In this document: positions 8,218-16,658 of the stretch, piece after piece
Position numbering within the stretch: position 1 is the first letter of the stretch
Layout of the letters: each line of letters opens with the position of its first letter
NCBI RefSeq assembly: GCF_014638845.1
Contig: NZ_BMFP01000001.1
Location: 519,337 to 583,336 of the forward strand
Direction of reading: 5' to 3'
DNA length: 64,000 bases
Origin: Pontibacter amylolyticus
Lineage (GTDB): Bacteria; Bacteroidota; Bacteroidia; Cytophagales; Hymenobacteraceae
The notes under the pieces: model-generated
What the model saw: the letters and a program-made list of their open reading frames with translations, nothing else
What the model was told of the DNA's origin: nothing
Database searches by the model: none
Position numbers and translations under genes: made by a program

Positions 8218-8790
8218 ATGAAAAGAGTATCCTTAATTCTATTCGCATTCCTGTCACTGACGGCTTTCACTACCCTGAACTCTGTTTGGACGAACGATGA
8301 CGCGCACTCGCAGCTTGGCTTTACAGTGAAGCACCTGGGCATTGCTGACGTTTCAGGCACATTCGATGATTTCGATGCAAAGATTACCGCTACCAAGCCG
8401 GATTTTAGTGACGCAGTAGTAGAGCTGACCGCAAAAACAGCTTCCATTAACACAAGAGTAGCAGACAGAGACAATCACCTGAAGAGCCCGGATTTCTTTA
8501 ACGCAGAGAAATACCCAACCATGGACTTCAAGAGCACCTCTGTGAAGAAAGCAGGCAAAGACAGCTACAAGCTGACAGGCAACCTTACCCTGAACGGCGT
8601 AACCAAGCCCGTAACGCTGGACATGAAGTATAATGGCACAGTAGAGAACGCCATGAATAAGAAGCAGACTGCCGGTTTCCAGGTAACAGGTACTATCAAG
8701 CGCTCTGACTTTAACTTAGGCAGCGAATTCCCGGCCCCGATGATCAGCGACGAAGTACGCATCAAGGCGGACGGTGAGTTTATCCAGTAA
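8218..8790 (+). CDS. exported YceI-family protein
   Basis: The 190 residues begin with a signal peptide (MKRVSLILFAFLSLTAFTTL) and continue as a YceI barrel: DDAHSQLGFTVKHLGIADVS, NHLKSPDFFNAEKYPTMDFK, GNLTLNGVTKPVTLDM, and ISDEVRIKADGEF. It is the periplasmic counterpart of the cytoplasmic paralogue at 3116-3655. YceI proteins bind isoprenoid-like amphiphiles. It precedes a DoxX gene by 21 bp, so the two are very likely co-transcribed. Confidence 0.95.
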   Translation: MKRVSLILFAFLSLTAFTTLNSVWTNDDAHSQLGFTVKHLGIADVSGTFDDFDAKITATKPDFSDAVVELTAKTASINTRVADRDNHLKSPDFFNAEKYPTMDFKSTSVKKAGKDSYKLTGNLTLNGVTKPVTLDMKYNGTVENAMNKKQTAGFQVTGTIKRSDFNLGSEFPAPMISDEVRIKADGEFIQ

Positions 8791-8811
8791 TTTATAAAGG
8801 AATAATCAGCC

Positions 8812-9264
8812 ATGAAAAAGCTATTGAACGTGTACCAGAGCGCGAACAGCATAGATGTGGCGCTTCTGATTACCCGGGTAGGCGTAGCGGCCCTGATGCT
8901 TGTGCACGGCTGGCCAAAACTGGAGATGCTTTTCTCGGATGGCCCGGTTCAGTTCCCGGCCGTCCTGGGTCTTAGCGCTACAACCTCGCTTGCCCTGGCG
9001 GTATTCTCTGAAGTGCTTTGCTCCCTGCTGATTCTGGTAGGGTTGGGTACCAGGCTGGCGACTATCCCACTGATTGTCACCATGGTGGTTGCAGTGTTTA
9101 TATTCCATGCTGCCGACCCCTTTGCAAAGCAGGAACTGGGACTCCTATACCTGATGCCTTATACCGTGTTGTTACTGACTGGCAGCGGCAGGTACTCGCT
9201 GGATTATCTGCTCCTGCAGAAGGTATTCAAACCGACTTATGTCAGAACGCTTTCGATACAGTAA
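8812..9264 (+). CDS. DoxX-family membrane protein
   Basis: The 150-residue protein has four hydrophobic helices, with the family hallmark VALLITRVGVAALMLVHGWPK at the start and RLATIPLIVTMVVAVFIFH in the middle. DoxX proteins (MhqP in Bacillus) are linked to quinone and thiol stress, acting in the inner membrane. The gene is coupled to yceI upstream and closed by a hairpin terminator 16 bp after its stop. Confidence 0.93.
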   Translation: MKKLLNVYQSANSIDVALLITRVGVAALMLVHGWPKLEMLFSDGPVQFPAVLGLSATTSLALAVFSEVLCSLLILVGLGTRLATIPLIVTMVVAVFIFHAADPFAKQELGLLYLMPYTVLLLTGSGRYSLDYLLLQKVFKPTYVRTLSIQ

Positions 9265-9279
9265 GCAAAAATAAAATGG

Positions 9280-9313
9280 GTGCTTCCGGGATGAATTTCC
9301 CGGAAGCACTTTT
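9280..9313 (+). terminator. rho-independent terminator after doxX
   Basis: The stem GTGCTTCCGGG / CCCGGAAGCAC (11 bp, loop of 8) is followed by a short T run. It separates the yceI-doxX pair from the dioxygenase gene that starts 18 bp later. Confidence 0.8.
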
Positions 9314-9331
9314 AAAATAAATCAGGCTGTT

Positions 9332-10213
9332 ATGCAACGGAAACAGTTTATCAAAACACTTTTAACAGGAGTAGCAGGTATGACGACATTATCCGCTTTC
9401 AATAAATTTACCGACAACCTGGGTGAGCAGGAGCAGTTGATGCCGGTCCTCTTTATGGGCCACGGCTCTCCCATGAACGGTATTCTGGACAATGAATTCA
9501 GCCGGAAATGGGCCCAACTGGCCAAAGATATACCTACGCCCAAAGCAGTGCTGGTTATATCGGCCCATTGGCTGAGCAAAGGCACCCGCATCACGGCCAT
9601 GGACTTCCCGAAAACCATTCACGATTTCGGCGGCTTCCCGCAGGAGCTGTTCGCTGTGCAATACAAGGCACCGGGCAGTCCGGAACTGGCGAAGGAAACG
9701 GCTTCCATCATCAAATCAACCGCTGTGGAAATGGACCATGACTGGGGCCTCGACCACGGCGCCTGGACCGTTATCCGTCACATGTACCCCGAGGCCAATA
9801 TACCGGTGCTGCAGCTGAGCATCGACTACACCAAAGGACCGCAGTACCATTACGATCTGTCCAAGGAACTGGCAGCACTCCGCAAAAAGGGCGTGCTGAT
9901 CGTGGGCAGCGGCAACATGGTGCACAACCTGCGCATGGTGGCCTGGGATAAACTCAACGAAGCGGAGTACGGCTTTGACTGGGCGGTGCAGATGAACACC
10001 ACCTTTAAAGACCTCATTCAAAACGGGCAGCACGACAAGCTGATCAGGTATAAGCAGCTGGGCCGGGAAGCCATGCTGGCTATACCTACGCCGGAACACT
10101 ACTGGCCTTTGCTCTATACCCTGGGCTTGAAAGGCAGCAAGGATGACGTCACCTTCTTCAACGACAAAGTGGTGGGCGGTTCGCTAACCATGACGTCGGT
10201 GATGATCGGGTAA
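9332..10213 (+). CDS. ygiD: extradiol dioxygenase of the LigB / YgiD (4,5-DOPA) family
   Basis: The 293-residue protein has a hydrophobic N-terminus (QRKQFIKTLLTGVAGMTTLS) that resembles an export signal, then the class III extradiol core: LFMGHGSPMNGI, AVLVISAHWLSKG, TIHDFGGFPQELF, DHGAWTVIRHMYP and GSGNMVHNLR. The His residues in these motifs bind the catalytic metal. YgiD-type enzymes cleave catechol rings such as L-DOPA in vitro. The possible export sequence is unusual for the family. Neighbouring quinone-related genes fit a catechol-removal role. Confidence 0.92.
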   Translation: MQRKQFIKTLLTGVAGMTTLSAFNKFTDNLGEQEQLMPVLFMGHGSPMNGILDNEFSRKWAQLAKDIPTPKAVLVISAHWLSKGTRITAMDFPKTIHDFGGFPQELFAVQYKAPGSPELAKETASIIKSTAVEMDHDWGLDHGAWTVIRHMYPEANIPVLQLSIDYTKGPQYHYDLSKELAALRKKGVLIVGSGNMVHNLRMVAWDKLNEAEYGFDWAVQMNTTFKDLIQNGQHDKLIRYKQLGREAMLAIPTPEHYWPLLYTLGLKGSKDDVTFFNDKVVGGSLTMTSVMIG

Positions 10214-10253
10214 TACCGTGAAGTACCGCCCTTTTACTTAAAACGACTTAACC

Positions 10254-10925
10254 ATGCCTTTGACAGAAATGATGAAGAACAGCCTTGAGAACGACCTGGG
10301 ACTACTGTATTTGGTACGTCCGGCCAGCAGTACAGCCATCCAGCCAAAGGCTGTGATCCTGCTGCACGGCGTGGGCAGCAATTAGCAGGACCTGTTTCAA
10401 CTGGTTCCCTATCTCCCGGAAGATATCACAGTGATTTCACCGCGGGGTCCGTTTGTGCTGGGTGATGGACGCTACGCCTGGTATGAGGTGGATTTTTCTA
10501 CGGACAAGCCGCAGATCAATGCGACGCAGGAGGCGAAAAGCAGGCAGGACATTCAAAACTTTATCCGTCAGGTGAAAGAAAAGTATAACCTGGGCGAAGT
10601 ATACCTGGGCGGCTTTAGCCAGGGCGCCATCATGAGTTTCAGCATCGGGCTGACGCACCCGGAGCTGGTGGCAGGTGTGATTGGTTTCAGCGGAAGAATT
10701 CTACAGGAAATCAGGCCGCTGGTGCAACAGAATGATGCCTTAAAGCAACTTAAAGTCTTTATCTCACACGGTACGCAAGACACTACCTTGCCTGTGCATT
10801 ATGCCCGCGAGGCGAAGGCGTATCTACAGGATGCAGGCGTGCAGCTAACGTACCACGAACAGGACATGGGGCACCAAATCAGCGGGGAGGCAATAACAAA
10901 AGTGGCAGACTGGCTACAGGTATAG
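10254..10925 (+). pseudogene. phospholipase/carboxylesterase-type hydrolase interrupted by an amber codon
   Basis: The frame starts at ATG 10254 and reads through AVILLHGVGSN, then TAG at 10383-10385, then QDLFQLVPYLPEDITVISPRG in the same frame. Homologues have GSNEqDL here, so a GAG or similar codon has become TAG. The rest is intact, with the nucleophile in GGFSQGAIMSF, an Asp in HGTQDTTLPV and a His in QDMGHQISGEA. The family includes MhqD of the Bacillus quinone response. A shortened protein could start from a GTG at 10431 but would lack the oxyanion region. Sequencing error, a true pseudogene and readthrough are all possible. The final TAG is part of an octamer copy. Confidence 0.85.
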
Positions 10926-10984
10926 CCGGCCCGCCACCTCAATTTTTTCATCTGGACTAACTGCTTTTAGAGCACTACACAATC

Positions 10985-11848
10985 CTATCCGGCCTTCGAT
11001 GTATACTGCAGGGCTTCTTCGATCGCAACGGATAATGGTGTGGTAGGCCTTCCGATTAGTTTGGAGAGCTGGCGGCTGTCATCAAACAAATCACCCTTCG
11101 ATACGGAAACATCCCAACCCGCGATTGCCCTTGCCATTTCTTCCGGTATACCGAAGCCGGCCATCGCGGCCGCATACTCAGCCTCAGGCAGGTTTTTGTA
11201 AGGGATATCCCGTCCCGTTTGGCGAGACAGCTCTGCGGCGTACTCTTTGAGGGTGAAGGCCTCATCTCCAGCCAGCTCGTATACCTTGCCTTCGTGTCCT
11301 TCGCTGGTCAGTACGGCAACTGCCGCATCGGCGTAATCTTCGCGTGTGGCAGCTGAAATTTTGCCCTCTCCCGCACTGCCAATAACGGCCCCGCCGGCCA
11401 GGGCGCCCGGAATGGAGGCCGTGTAGTTTTCGGTGTACCAGCCGTTGCGCAGGAAGGTATGCGGAATACCGGAATCCTTCAGCGCTTGTTCTGTGGCGCG
11501 GTGCTCTGTTGCCAGACTAACAGATGTGTTGTCGGCATGCAGCACGCTCGTATAAACGATGCGCTGTACGCCATTTTGCCTGGCCGCGTCAATGATGTGC
11601 TGGTGCTGCCTGGCGCGCTTCCCTACTTCACTTCCCGAAATCAGCAGCAGGGTGTCTATACCCTGCAGAGCGCGCTGGAGTGTCTCCGGCTTGTCATAAT
11701 CAGCTTCACGGGCTTCTATACCCAGGTCGGCTGCTTTCTGAGGGGAGCGTACGAGCGCAACCAGGTCATCAGCGGCTGCTCTTTCTTTCATTTTGGCTAC
11801 GACGAGGCGTCCAAGGTGCCCGGTAGCTCCGGTTATTCCTATTTTCAT
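10985..11848 (-). CDS. qorB: NmrA-like NAD(P)H:quinone oxidoreductase
   Basis: The 287 residues begin with KIGITGATGHLGRLVVAKMK, a Rossmann fold of the atypical SDR/NmrA type, and continue with LLLISGSEVGKRARQHQHII, RIVYTSVLHAD and HTFLRNGWYTENYT. This is a close match in layout to E. coli QorB (YtfG), which reduces quinones with NADPH in the cytoplasm. It is convergent with the broken hydrolase gene and transcribed alone. Confidence 0.9.
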   Translation of the reverse strand: MKIGITGATGHLGRLVVAKMKERAAADDLVALVRSPQKAADLGIEAREADYDKPETLQRALQGIDTLLLISGSEVGKRARQHQHIIDAARQNGVQRIVYTSVLHADNTSVSLATEHRATEQALKDSGIPHTFLRNGWYTENYTASIPGALAGGAVIGSAGEGKISAATREDYADAAVAVLTSEGHEGKVYELAGDEAFTLKEYAAELSRQTGRDIPYKNLPEAEYAAAMAGFGIPEEMARAIAGWDVSVSKGDLFDDSRQLSKLIGRPTTPLSVAIEEALQYTSKAG

Positions 11849-12253
11849 CCTGCTTGTTGTTTAGGTTTGACTTTTGTTTTGTACGCTGAATCAAAAGAAT
11901 CAGCAACTCCTCCCGCTACAAATATGAAGAAGTCAGCAGTAGAGTTCAGTTCCAGAATGAGCTGCAGGCACGGAACCGGGTGAACTAAATTGTATTACAA
12001 AGAACAGGTTCTACCCTTCAGGGCGTGGTGAAACCCAGCAAAGACAGAAGACAGGTATGGCGCGTCAGACGCTGTGCCTGGATAAGCGCCTTCTGCATGG
12101 CTATGTCCGGACATTATGGCGTGCGGTTCGTACACAGTGAGATAGGAGGATTGGTACCATTAAGTCAAGTGGCGTCCTGGAGGGTAGTCACCACGGCACA
12201 ATTCCTTCTTATCGCCCGAAAAAAAATCAACACATAAGATAAAGCTAAAGAAT
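11849..12253. other. intergenic region without a supported gene
   Basis: This spacer between divergent genes contains a short plus-strand frame (12025-12237), but its arginine/tryptophan-rich translation looks like chance. No terminator or clear promoter was recognised. Confidence 0.5.
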
Positions 12254-12556
12254 ATGAAAACGCAACGATTCAGTACCATGGTGGAAACGCTTAACAATCT
12301 GCGGGAGCGCGGTTACACAGTAGACTTCAACCTAAAGTCCACCTGCCTGGAATGCCCGCAGTTGCACATGGAGTTAAAGCCCGAGGAATTTGAGATTGAT
12401 GAGGTACACCGGTTTGAAGGTGCCAGCAATCCGGATGATAACTCTGTCGTGTATGCCGTTTCATCTGACAAAGGAGTGAAAGGAGTTTTGGTGGATGCCT
12501 ATGGCGTATACGCTGATGCTGTTACGTCAGAAATGGCCCGCAAACTAAGGAGATAG
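12254..12556 (+). CDS. small conserved Bacteroidota protein of unknown function
   Basis: The 100-residue acidic protein contains NNLRERGYTVDFNL, a CLECPQL pair of cysteines, EFEIDEVHRFEGASNPDDNS and a final VLVDAYGVYADAVTSEMARK. Proteins of this shape are common in Bacteroidota and are sometimes labelled phosphoribosylpyrophosphate synthetase; I see no PRPP motif to support that label. It is monocistronic and cytoplasmic. Confidence 0.8.
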   Translation: MKTQRFSTMVETLNNLRERGYTVDFNLKSTCLECPQLHMELKPEEFEIDEVHRFEGASNPDDNSVVYAVSSDKGVKGVLVDAYGVYADAVTSEMARKLRR

Positions 12557-12722
12557 CATTTGCTATGTCACCACGATTGCCCCCTTCGGGCTGAGGTGCA
12601 TCTATAGCTGGTTGCCATCTTCGTAACGGTATCCGGTTGCTTCTTCTGGCGTATACAGTACAGTTCCTCCTCGGCCTCCATCGGATGCGGCCAGGAGGAA
12701 AATTGTTTATAGACACCTGCGG

Positions 12723-13253
12723 ATGTGTCGCATGACCAATGCATTTAACTACATGGAGCTACTGCAAATCAACCTGGCCGAACTCTTCCGTACAGAGACC
12801 CCTGTACTGGAGCTTGTCCTACGTGCCTCGATCTTATACCTGGGCATTCTGTTCCTGCTGCGCATCGTGCCACGCAGAACCGGAGGAGAACTGGCGACCA
12901 TCGACCTGCTCTTCGTCGTCCTCATCGCAGAGGCCACAACGCACTCCCTCGGGGGCTACAAGTCCATCACGGAAGGCTTCATCGTTATTCTGACACTGAT
13001 GTCCCTGAACTATAGCATCAACTTCCTGAGCTACCACTCCCCTCTCGTGGAAAAGCTTATCGCCTACCCGCCGCTGCTCGTGGTAAAGGATGGCAAGCTC
13101 CTGCGCCGCAACATGCGCCGTGAATTCCTGACAGAAGAAGAGTTGATGGAACACCTTCGCAGGGAAGGGATAGAGGATGTGCGGGATATCAAGGCGGCGC
13201 ATGTGGAGGCAGACGGACATATCAGCTTCATCAGTAAGAATGGGGACCGCTAA
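12723..13253 (+). CDS. DUF421 (YetF-like) membrane protein
   Basis: The 176 residues have two or three N-terminal membrane helices (ELVLRASILYLGILFLLRIV, EGFIVILTLMSLNYSI) followed by the DUF421 soluble domain. The core shows RRTGGELATIDLLFVVLIAEA and PPLLVVKDGKLLRRNMRREF, which are diagnostic. Function in the cell membrane is not established; Bacillus relatives act in germination. ATGs at 12732 and 12753 are alternative starts. Confidence 0.9.
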   Translation: MCRMTNAFNYMELLQINLAELFRTETPVLELVLRASILYLGILFLLRIVPRRTGGELATIDLLFVVLIAEATTHSLGGYKSITEGFIVILTLMSLNYSINFLSYHSPLVEKLIAYPPLLVVKDGKLLRRNMRREFLTEEELMEHLRREGIEDVRDIKAAHVEADGHISFISKNGDR

Positions 13254-13353
13254 AAAGAGTATCTTTGCATTAGCTCAATTGAGCGAGTGAAATCAAAATT
13301 ATAATCCGCATTTCATGATCAGTGGATGTGGAGTGCTACCTACCTGAATACCT

Positions 13354-13650
13354 ATGAGCGCCATCAGAAAATGCCCCAACTGCGGACAGTGGTCCCGCTG
13401 GACCCAGAACCCGACTGACCGATGCGAGCATTGCAACAGCATTCTCGACCCTGTCGCTGTTGCCCGCCAGCAAGCACGCGCGGAACGCAAGCAAGAGGAA
13501 GAAGAACGCTACTCTATCAAATTCATCGAGGTCAACCCGGACGATCCCTGGTACATCCAGTTCTTTAAGCGAATCGGCCTGGGCTTTCAGATCGCCTTTG
13601 TATCCATTATCTCTTTTTTCATATGGCTGATCGCCTTGCTGGCCGGCTGA
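13354..13650 (+). CDS. zinc-ribbon membrane-anchored small protein
   Basis: The 98 residues carry an N-terminal zinc ribbon (CPNCG at 7-11, CEHCN near 25), a charged helix (RQQARAERKQEEEERYSIKF) and one C-terminal membrane helix (IAFVSIISFFIWLIALLAG). Its last 28 bases overlap the next gene, so the two are probably translated together. The function is unknown. Confidence 0.82.
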   Translation: MSAIRKCPNCGQWSRWTQNPTDRCEHCNSILDPVAVARQQARAERKQEEEERYSIKFIEVNPDDPWYIQFFKRIGLGFQIAFVSIISFFIWLIALLAG

Positions 13651-13994
13651 GTTGGCACACCCTCAGCCCACTGTTTTGGGTGCTGGCAGCGGTATACCTG
13701 GGACATCTGGTTTGGCGCTGGCTCGAGTTGCCGAGGCCCTGGTGGGTGCAGCATTATCTGGATGATCTGCTTTGCCTGCCGCTGGTGCTCACCGTCACTT
13801 TGTTCATCCTTCGCTTCTTCTACGGACCACAACTGCGCATCTCCTGGTACCACGTAGCTTTCACGGCAATCTACTTCTCGCTGGCCTTCGAGGTGTTCTT
13901 CCCGAAATTCATGCCCCGCTATACCTCCGATTGGGTCGATGCCGCACTGTACGCAGTCGGCGGCGTGGTTTTTTACCGGTTCCTGAATAAGTAA
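13623..13994 (+). CDS. small integral membrane protein, unknown function
   Basis: The 123 residues are mostly hydrophobic, with about four helices and a conserved-looking HYLDDLLCLPLVLTVTLFIL centre and FEVFFPKFMPRYTSDWVDAA end. Relatives in Bacteroidota are sometimes called magnesium citrate secondary transporter; the protein is far too small for that and I see no support. It overlaps the zinc-ribbon gene by 28 bp. Confidence 0.78.
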   Translation: MADRLAGRLSWHTLSPLFWVLAAVYLGHLVWRWLELPRPWWVQHYLDDLLCLPLVLTVTLFILRFFYGPQLRISWYHVAFTAIYFSLAFEVFFPKFMPRYTSDWVDAALYAVGGVVFYRFLNK

Positions 13995-14045
13995 GAAAGA
14001 AGCTGCGGTACTGCCTTTTGTAAAGAGACTGGAAACTTATACCTG

Positions 14046-15347
14046 TTATACATGCATCGCCTCTGCTGCGCTTGCTTCCCTCACCCGCAGCTTTTCATAC
14101 TTCCTGCCAAAATAAACCATCGAAAAAGCGGTCAGCAGAATACCGATGGCAGAAAGGCCAATCACGCTGTTCGAGAAAAACGTGACCCAATTCAGCTGTA
14201 CCTGAAAGATCTCTTTGCTGAACAAGACTCCCACGCTGCCCACATACCCAAACGAATCGGCCAGGTAGATCAGGAAGCCTACATTGCCTGTATATCGGAA
14301 GGTGGAGATCAGGCGGTCGAAGAAGACGGCGTTGAAGGGGATGTACACCATGTACAGGCCCAGCCCAACCAGCATCATCCACCATACCGGGTCCATGGAC
14401 TGAGCGGCAAAAAGTGCCGTTGAAATACCGGCAATCGCAAAGCCTATCAGAATGAAGACATGGGCCGTCTGCAGTGCCTTGTAGTTATTCTTGATGAGCA
14501 CCATGCTGCCGATCAGCACCAGGATAATCAGCGTAATGGGCGTTTCGGTTTTCGAGAAGATAGCGGGCTGATCAAAGTATCCCAGTTCCTTCCACATTTC
14601 CGCGCCAAAGTTATCGCGTATGTCGCGGAAGATGGTGGCAAAGCAGTAAATGAGCACGCAAACGACGATACCGGCCAAAAACTCCTTTACAAAGCGCTTC
14701 CGGTCATCTTCGGTCATAGGTGCCCGTTCTGTCCGCAGCTGAATGTCTTCTTGGCTGGGTGGCGGAATTTGCTCCATCAGGAAAACGAAGAGCAGCAACG
14801 GCAGGGCAAAGACCAGCCCGGTATAGAAGGGTACCCAAAACTCAGATACGCCAAACTCTACCATCAGCCAGGCACCCACGGATTTGACAAAACCGGAAGC
14901 AAAGATGAAACTCACTGCCAGCGTGGCGCCAATGAAATCGGTGCTTCGCCTGCCCTCCACATAGGAGAAAACTACTCCCCAGAGCATGCCGAGCGGAAAC
15001 CCGTTGATGAACAGAAATGCGATGTTGTAAGGCGGTGGCACCAGGGCGAAAAACAGCCAGCTCAGCCAGGCTATACCTGTCAGGAGCAGGATGACGCCTC
15101 CCCTGCCGGTTCGTTTGAGTTCTGAGATGTATTTGATACCGTAGAATTTGGCCAGCAAATAACCCAGCACCTGGCTGATGACCAGTAACGTCTTGTAGCT
15201 ATACCCTGCAATTTCAATCCCGTCGAAGGTAGCTACGGTGAAAGACTTCCGAAAACCGAAGATCATGGTATAGGCAAAGAACACCACCACGGCGGCATAA
15301 AGCCCGACTTTAAGCTGGCTGCTATTTTTGTTTATCATTGTTGCCAT
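14046..15347 (-). CDS. DUF5690 MFS-like membrane protein
   Basis: The protein has 433 residues and about twelve membrane helices in two halves joined by a charged cytoplasmic loop near residue 210 (RTERAPMTEDDRKRF). Motifs such as FFAYTMIFGFRKSFTVATF and PFNAVFFDRLISTFRYTGNVG fit the DUF5690 family of Bacteroidota, related to major facilitator transporters. The substrate is unknown. It is convergent with the small membrane protein gene and monocistronic. Confidence 0.88.
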   Translation of the reverse strand: MATMINKNSSQLKVGLYAAVVVFFAYTMIFGFRKSFTVATFDGIEIAGYSYKTLLVISQVLGYLLAKFYGIKYISELKRTGRGGVILLLTGIAWLSWLFFALVPPPYNIAFLFINGFPLGMLWGVVFSYVEGRRSTDFIGATLAVSFIFASGFVKSVGAWLMVEFGVSEFWVPFYTGLVFALPLLLFVFLMEQIPPPSQEDIQLRTERAPMTEDDRKRFVKEFLAGIVVCVLIYCFATIFRDIRDNFGAEMWKELGYFDQPAIFSKTETPITLIILVLIGSMVLIKNNYKALQTAHVFILIGFAIAGISTALFAAQSMDPVWWMMLVGLGLYMVYIPFNAVFFDRLISTFRYTGNVGFLIYLADSFGYVGSVGVLFSKEIFQVQLNWVTFFSNSVIGLSAIGILLTAFSMVYFGRKYEKLRVREASAAEAMHV

Positions 15348-15804
15348 ACCTTGTAGATCATTATTTCCAGTATCGTGATTTTAATTCGCATTGGGAATGT
15401 AGTGATTAGCGATGGATTTACTAAATGGGCGGCCGGAAATGTTTTTATTTTCTTATGACTAAATACTCCACCAGCGTTAGTTCCTTTCGATTCAACACCC
15501 TGATCCCACGTAAAGCTGAACCATAGGTATACAGCAGCATTTTGGACTTGATTATCTCCCTCAAAAAGAATTAAAATTTAATGTGCTTAAAACTACGTAG
15601 ATTGGGGTTGCGGCATATACTTTAGCCGTTTCTGAATTAAAATCAGAAAACATACGTAGTAGGTATATACTAGCAGAACCTGTTTTACATCTTCTTGTAA
15701 AATCCTGATCTCATTGCTCATCACTCGCTCCAGGTTCTAAGCACTTTCCCAGCAGCAACGCCGTACCATACTCCCGGATTTGAGTATGCACCTAAACCCA
15801 GTAA
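15348..15804. other. intergenic regulatory region upstream of the AraC-type gene
   Basis: No gene is supported in these 457 bases. The region is AT-rich with two TACGTA sites and the 14-mer GTAGTAGGTATATA (15656-15669), which recurs exactly 16 bp upstream of the cold-shock gene. Confidence 0.55.
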
Positions 15805-16371
15805 ATGAAGTTATACATTAAGTACATGGTCAGCAGCCGCTGCAAAGCGCTGGTGCAGGAAGAGCTGCTAAACCTTGGATTGCAATCGGAATATGTGGTG
15901 GTCGACCTCGGCATCGTTGAAATTCACAAAGACATCACCGATATTCAGCTGAACCAGCTGAAAGAGAACCTCAGCAAAGCCGGCCTGGAGCTGCTCGACG
16001 ACAGCAAGAGCAACCTGATCGACAAGATCAAGACGCTGATCACCGATATGATCCACGCGTCAGAGGAACAGCCGAAGGTGAATTATTCGGTTTACATCAG
16101 CGAGAAACTGGGCTACAACTATAACTACCTGGCCAACATTTTTTCCGAGGTCAAGGGCATCACCATTCAGCAGTTCATCATCATCCATAAAATAGAGAAG
16201 GCAAAGGAACTGCTGTTTTATGATGAGCTCTCCCTGACCGAAATTGCCCATCGCCTGCATTACAGCAGCGTGGCCCACTTGTCTGCTCAGTTTAAAAAAG
16301 TGACCGGCCTCTCGCCTTCTTTTTACAAGAAAATAAAAGACAAGCGGGAGGGCGTGCTCGAAAACCTGTAA
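15805..16371 (+). CDS. AraC-family transcriptional regulator
   Basis: The 188-residue protein has a short N-terminal domain resembling a heavy-metal-associated-type fold (MKLYIKYMVSSRCKALVQEE) and a C-terminal AraC double helix-turn-helix: IIIHKIEKAKELLFYDELSL, TEIAHRLHYSSVAHLSAQFK and GLSPSFYKK. This short AraC type is common in Bacteroidota and lacks a ligand-binding cupin. Target genes are not evident; the next gene, kaiC, is on the same strand about 290 bp away. Confidence 0.92.
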   Translation: MKLYIKYMVSSRCKALVQEELLNLGLQSEYVVVDLGIVEIHKDITDIQLNQLKENLSKAGLELLDDSKSNLIDKIKTLITDMIHASEEQPKVNYSVYISEKLGYNYNYLANIFSEVKGITIQQFIIIHKIEKAKELLFYDELSLTEIAHRLHYSSVAHLSAQFKKVTGLSPSFYKKIKDKREGVLENL

Positions 16372-16658
16372 CATTTGATACTTACTTGAATAAGTATGTA
16401 AAGAATTCCCCCGCCATTAACCTCACCTTTGTGCATCCATTTATGCGTTGTTTCTGACTGCAGGATGCCTGCGCGTATGTTTGTTTTTCCCGGGCCAGTA
16501 TCCTGACACAAGGCGTTGCCGATGCCAGGCAGGAATAAACCCGCAGAGGCTTGTTAAAAACATTCCATTAAGCACACTTTAGACTACCTGTCATGGTACC
16601 ACCCCGACCTGTAAGTTCAGCACCATACCTCTACTTCCCTCACCGCTTACATTTGCCT

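Noticed and set aside
10431..10925. The hydrolase restarted at GTG 10431 as an independent gene
   Set aside because: The upstream codons in the same frame encode the conserved N-terminal strand and oxyanion loop, so the true gene starts at 10254 and is interrupted.
12025..12237. Plus-strand frame of 70 codons in the spacer before the small conserved gene
   Set aside because: The translation is rich in Arg, Trp and Cys with no pattern of secondary structure; it looks like chance.
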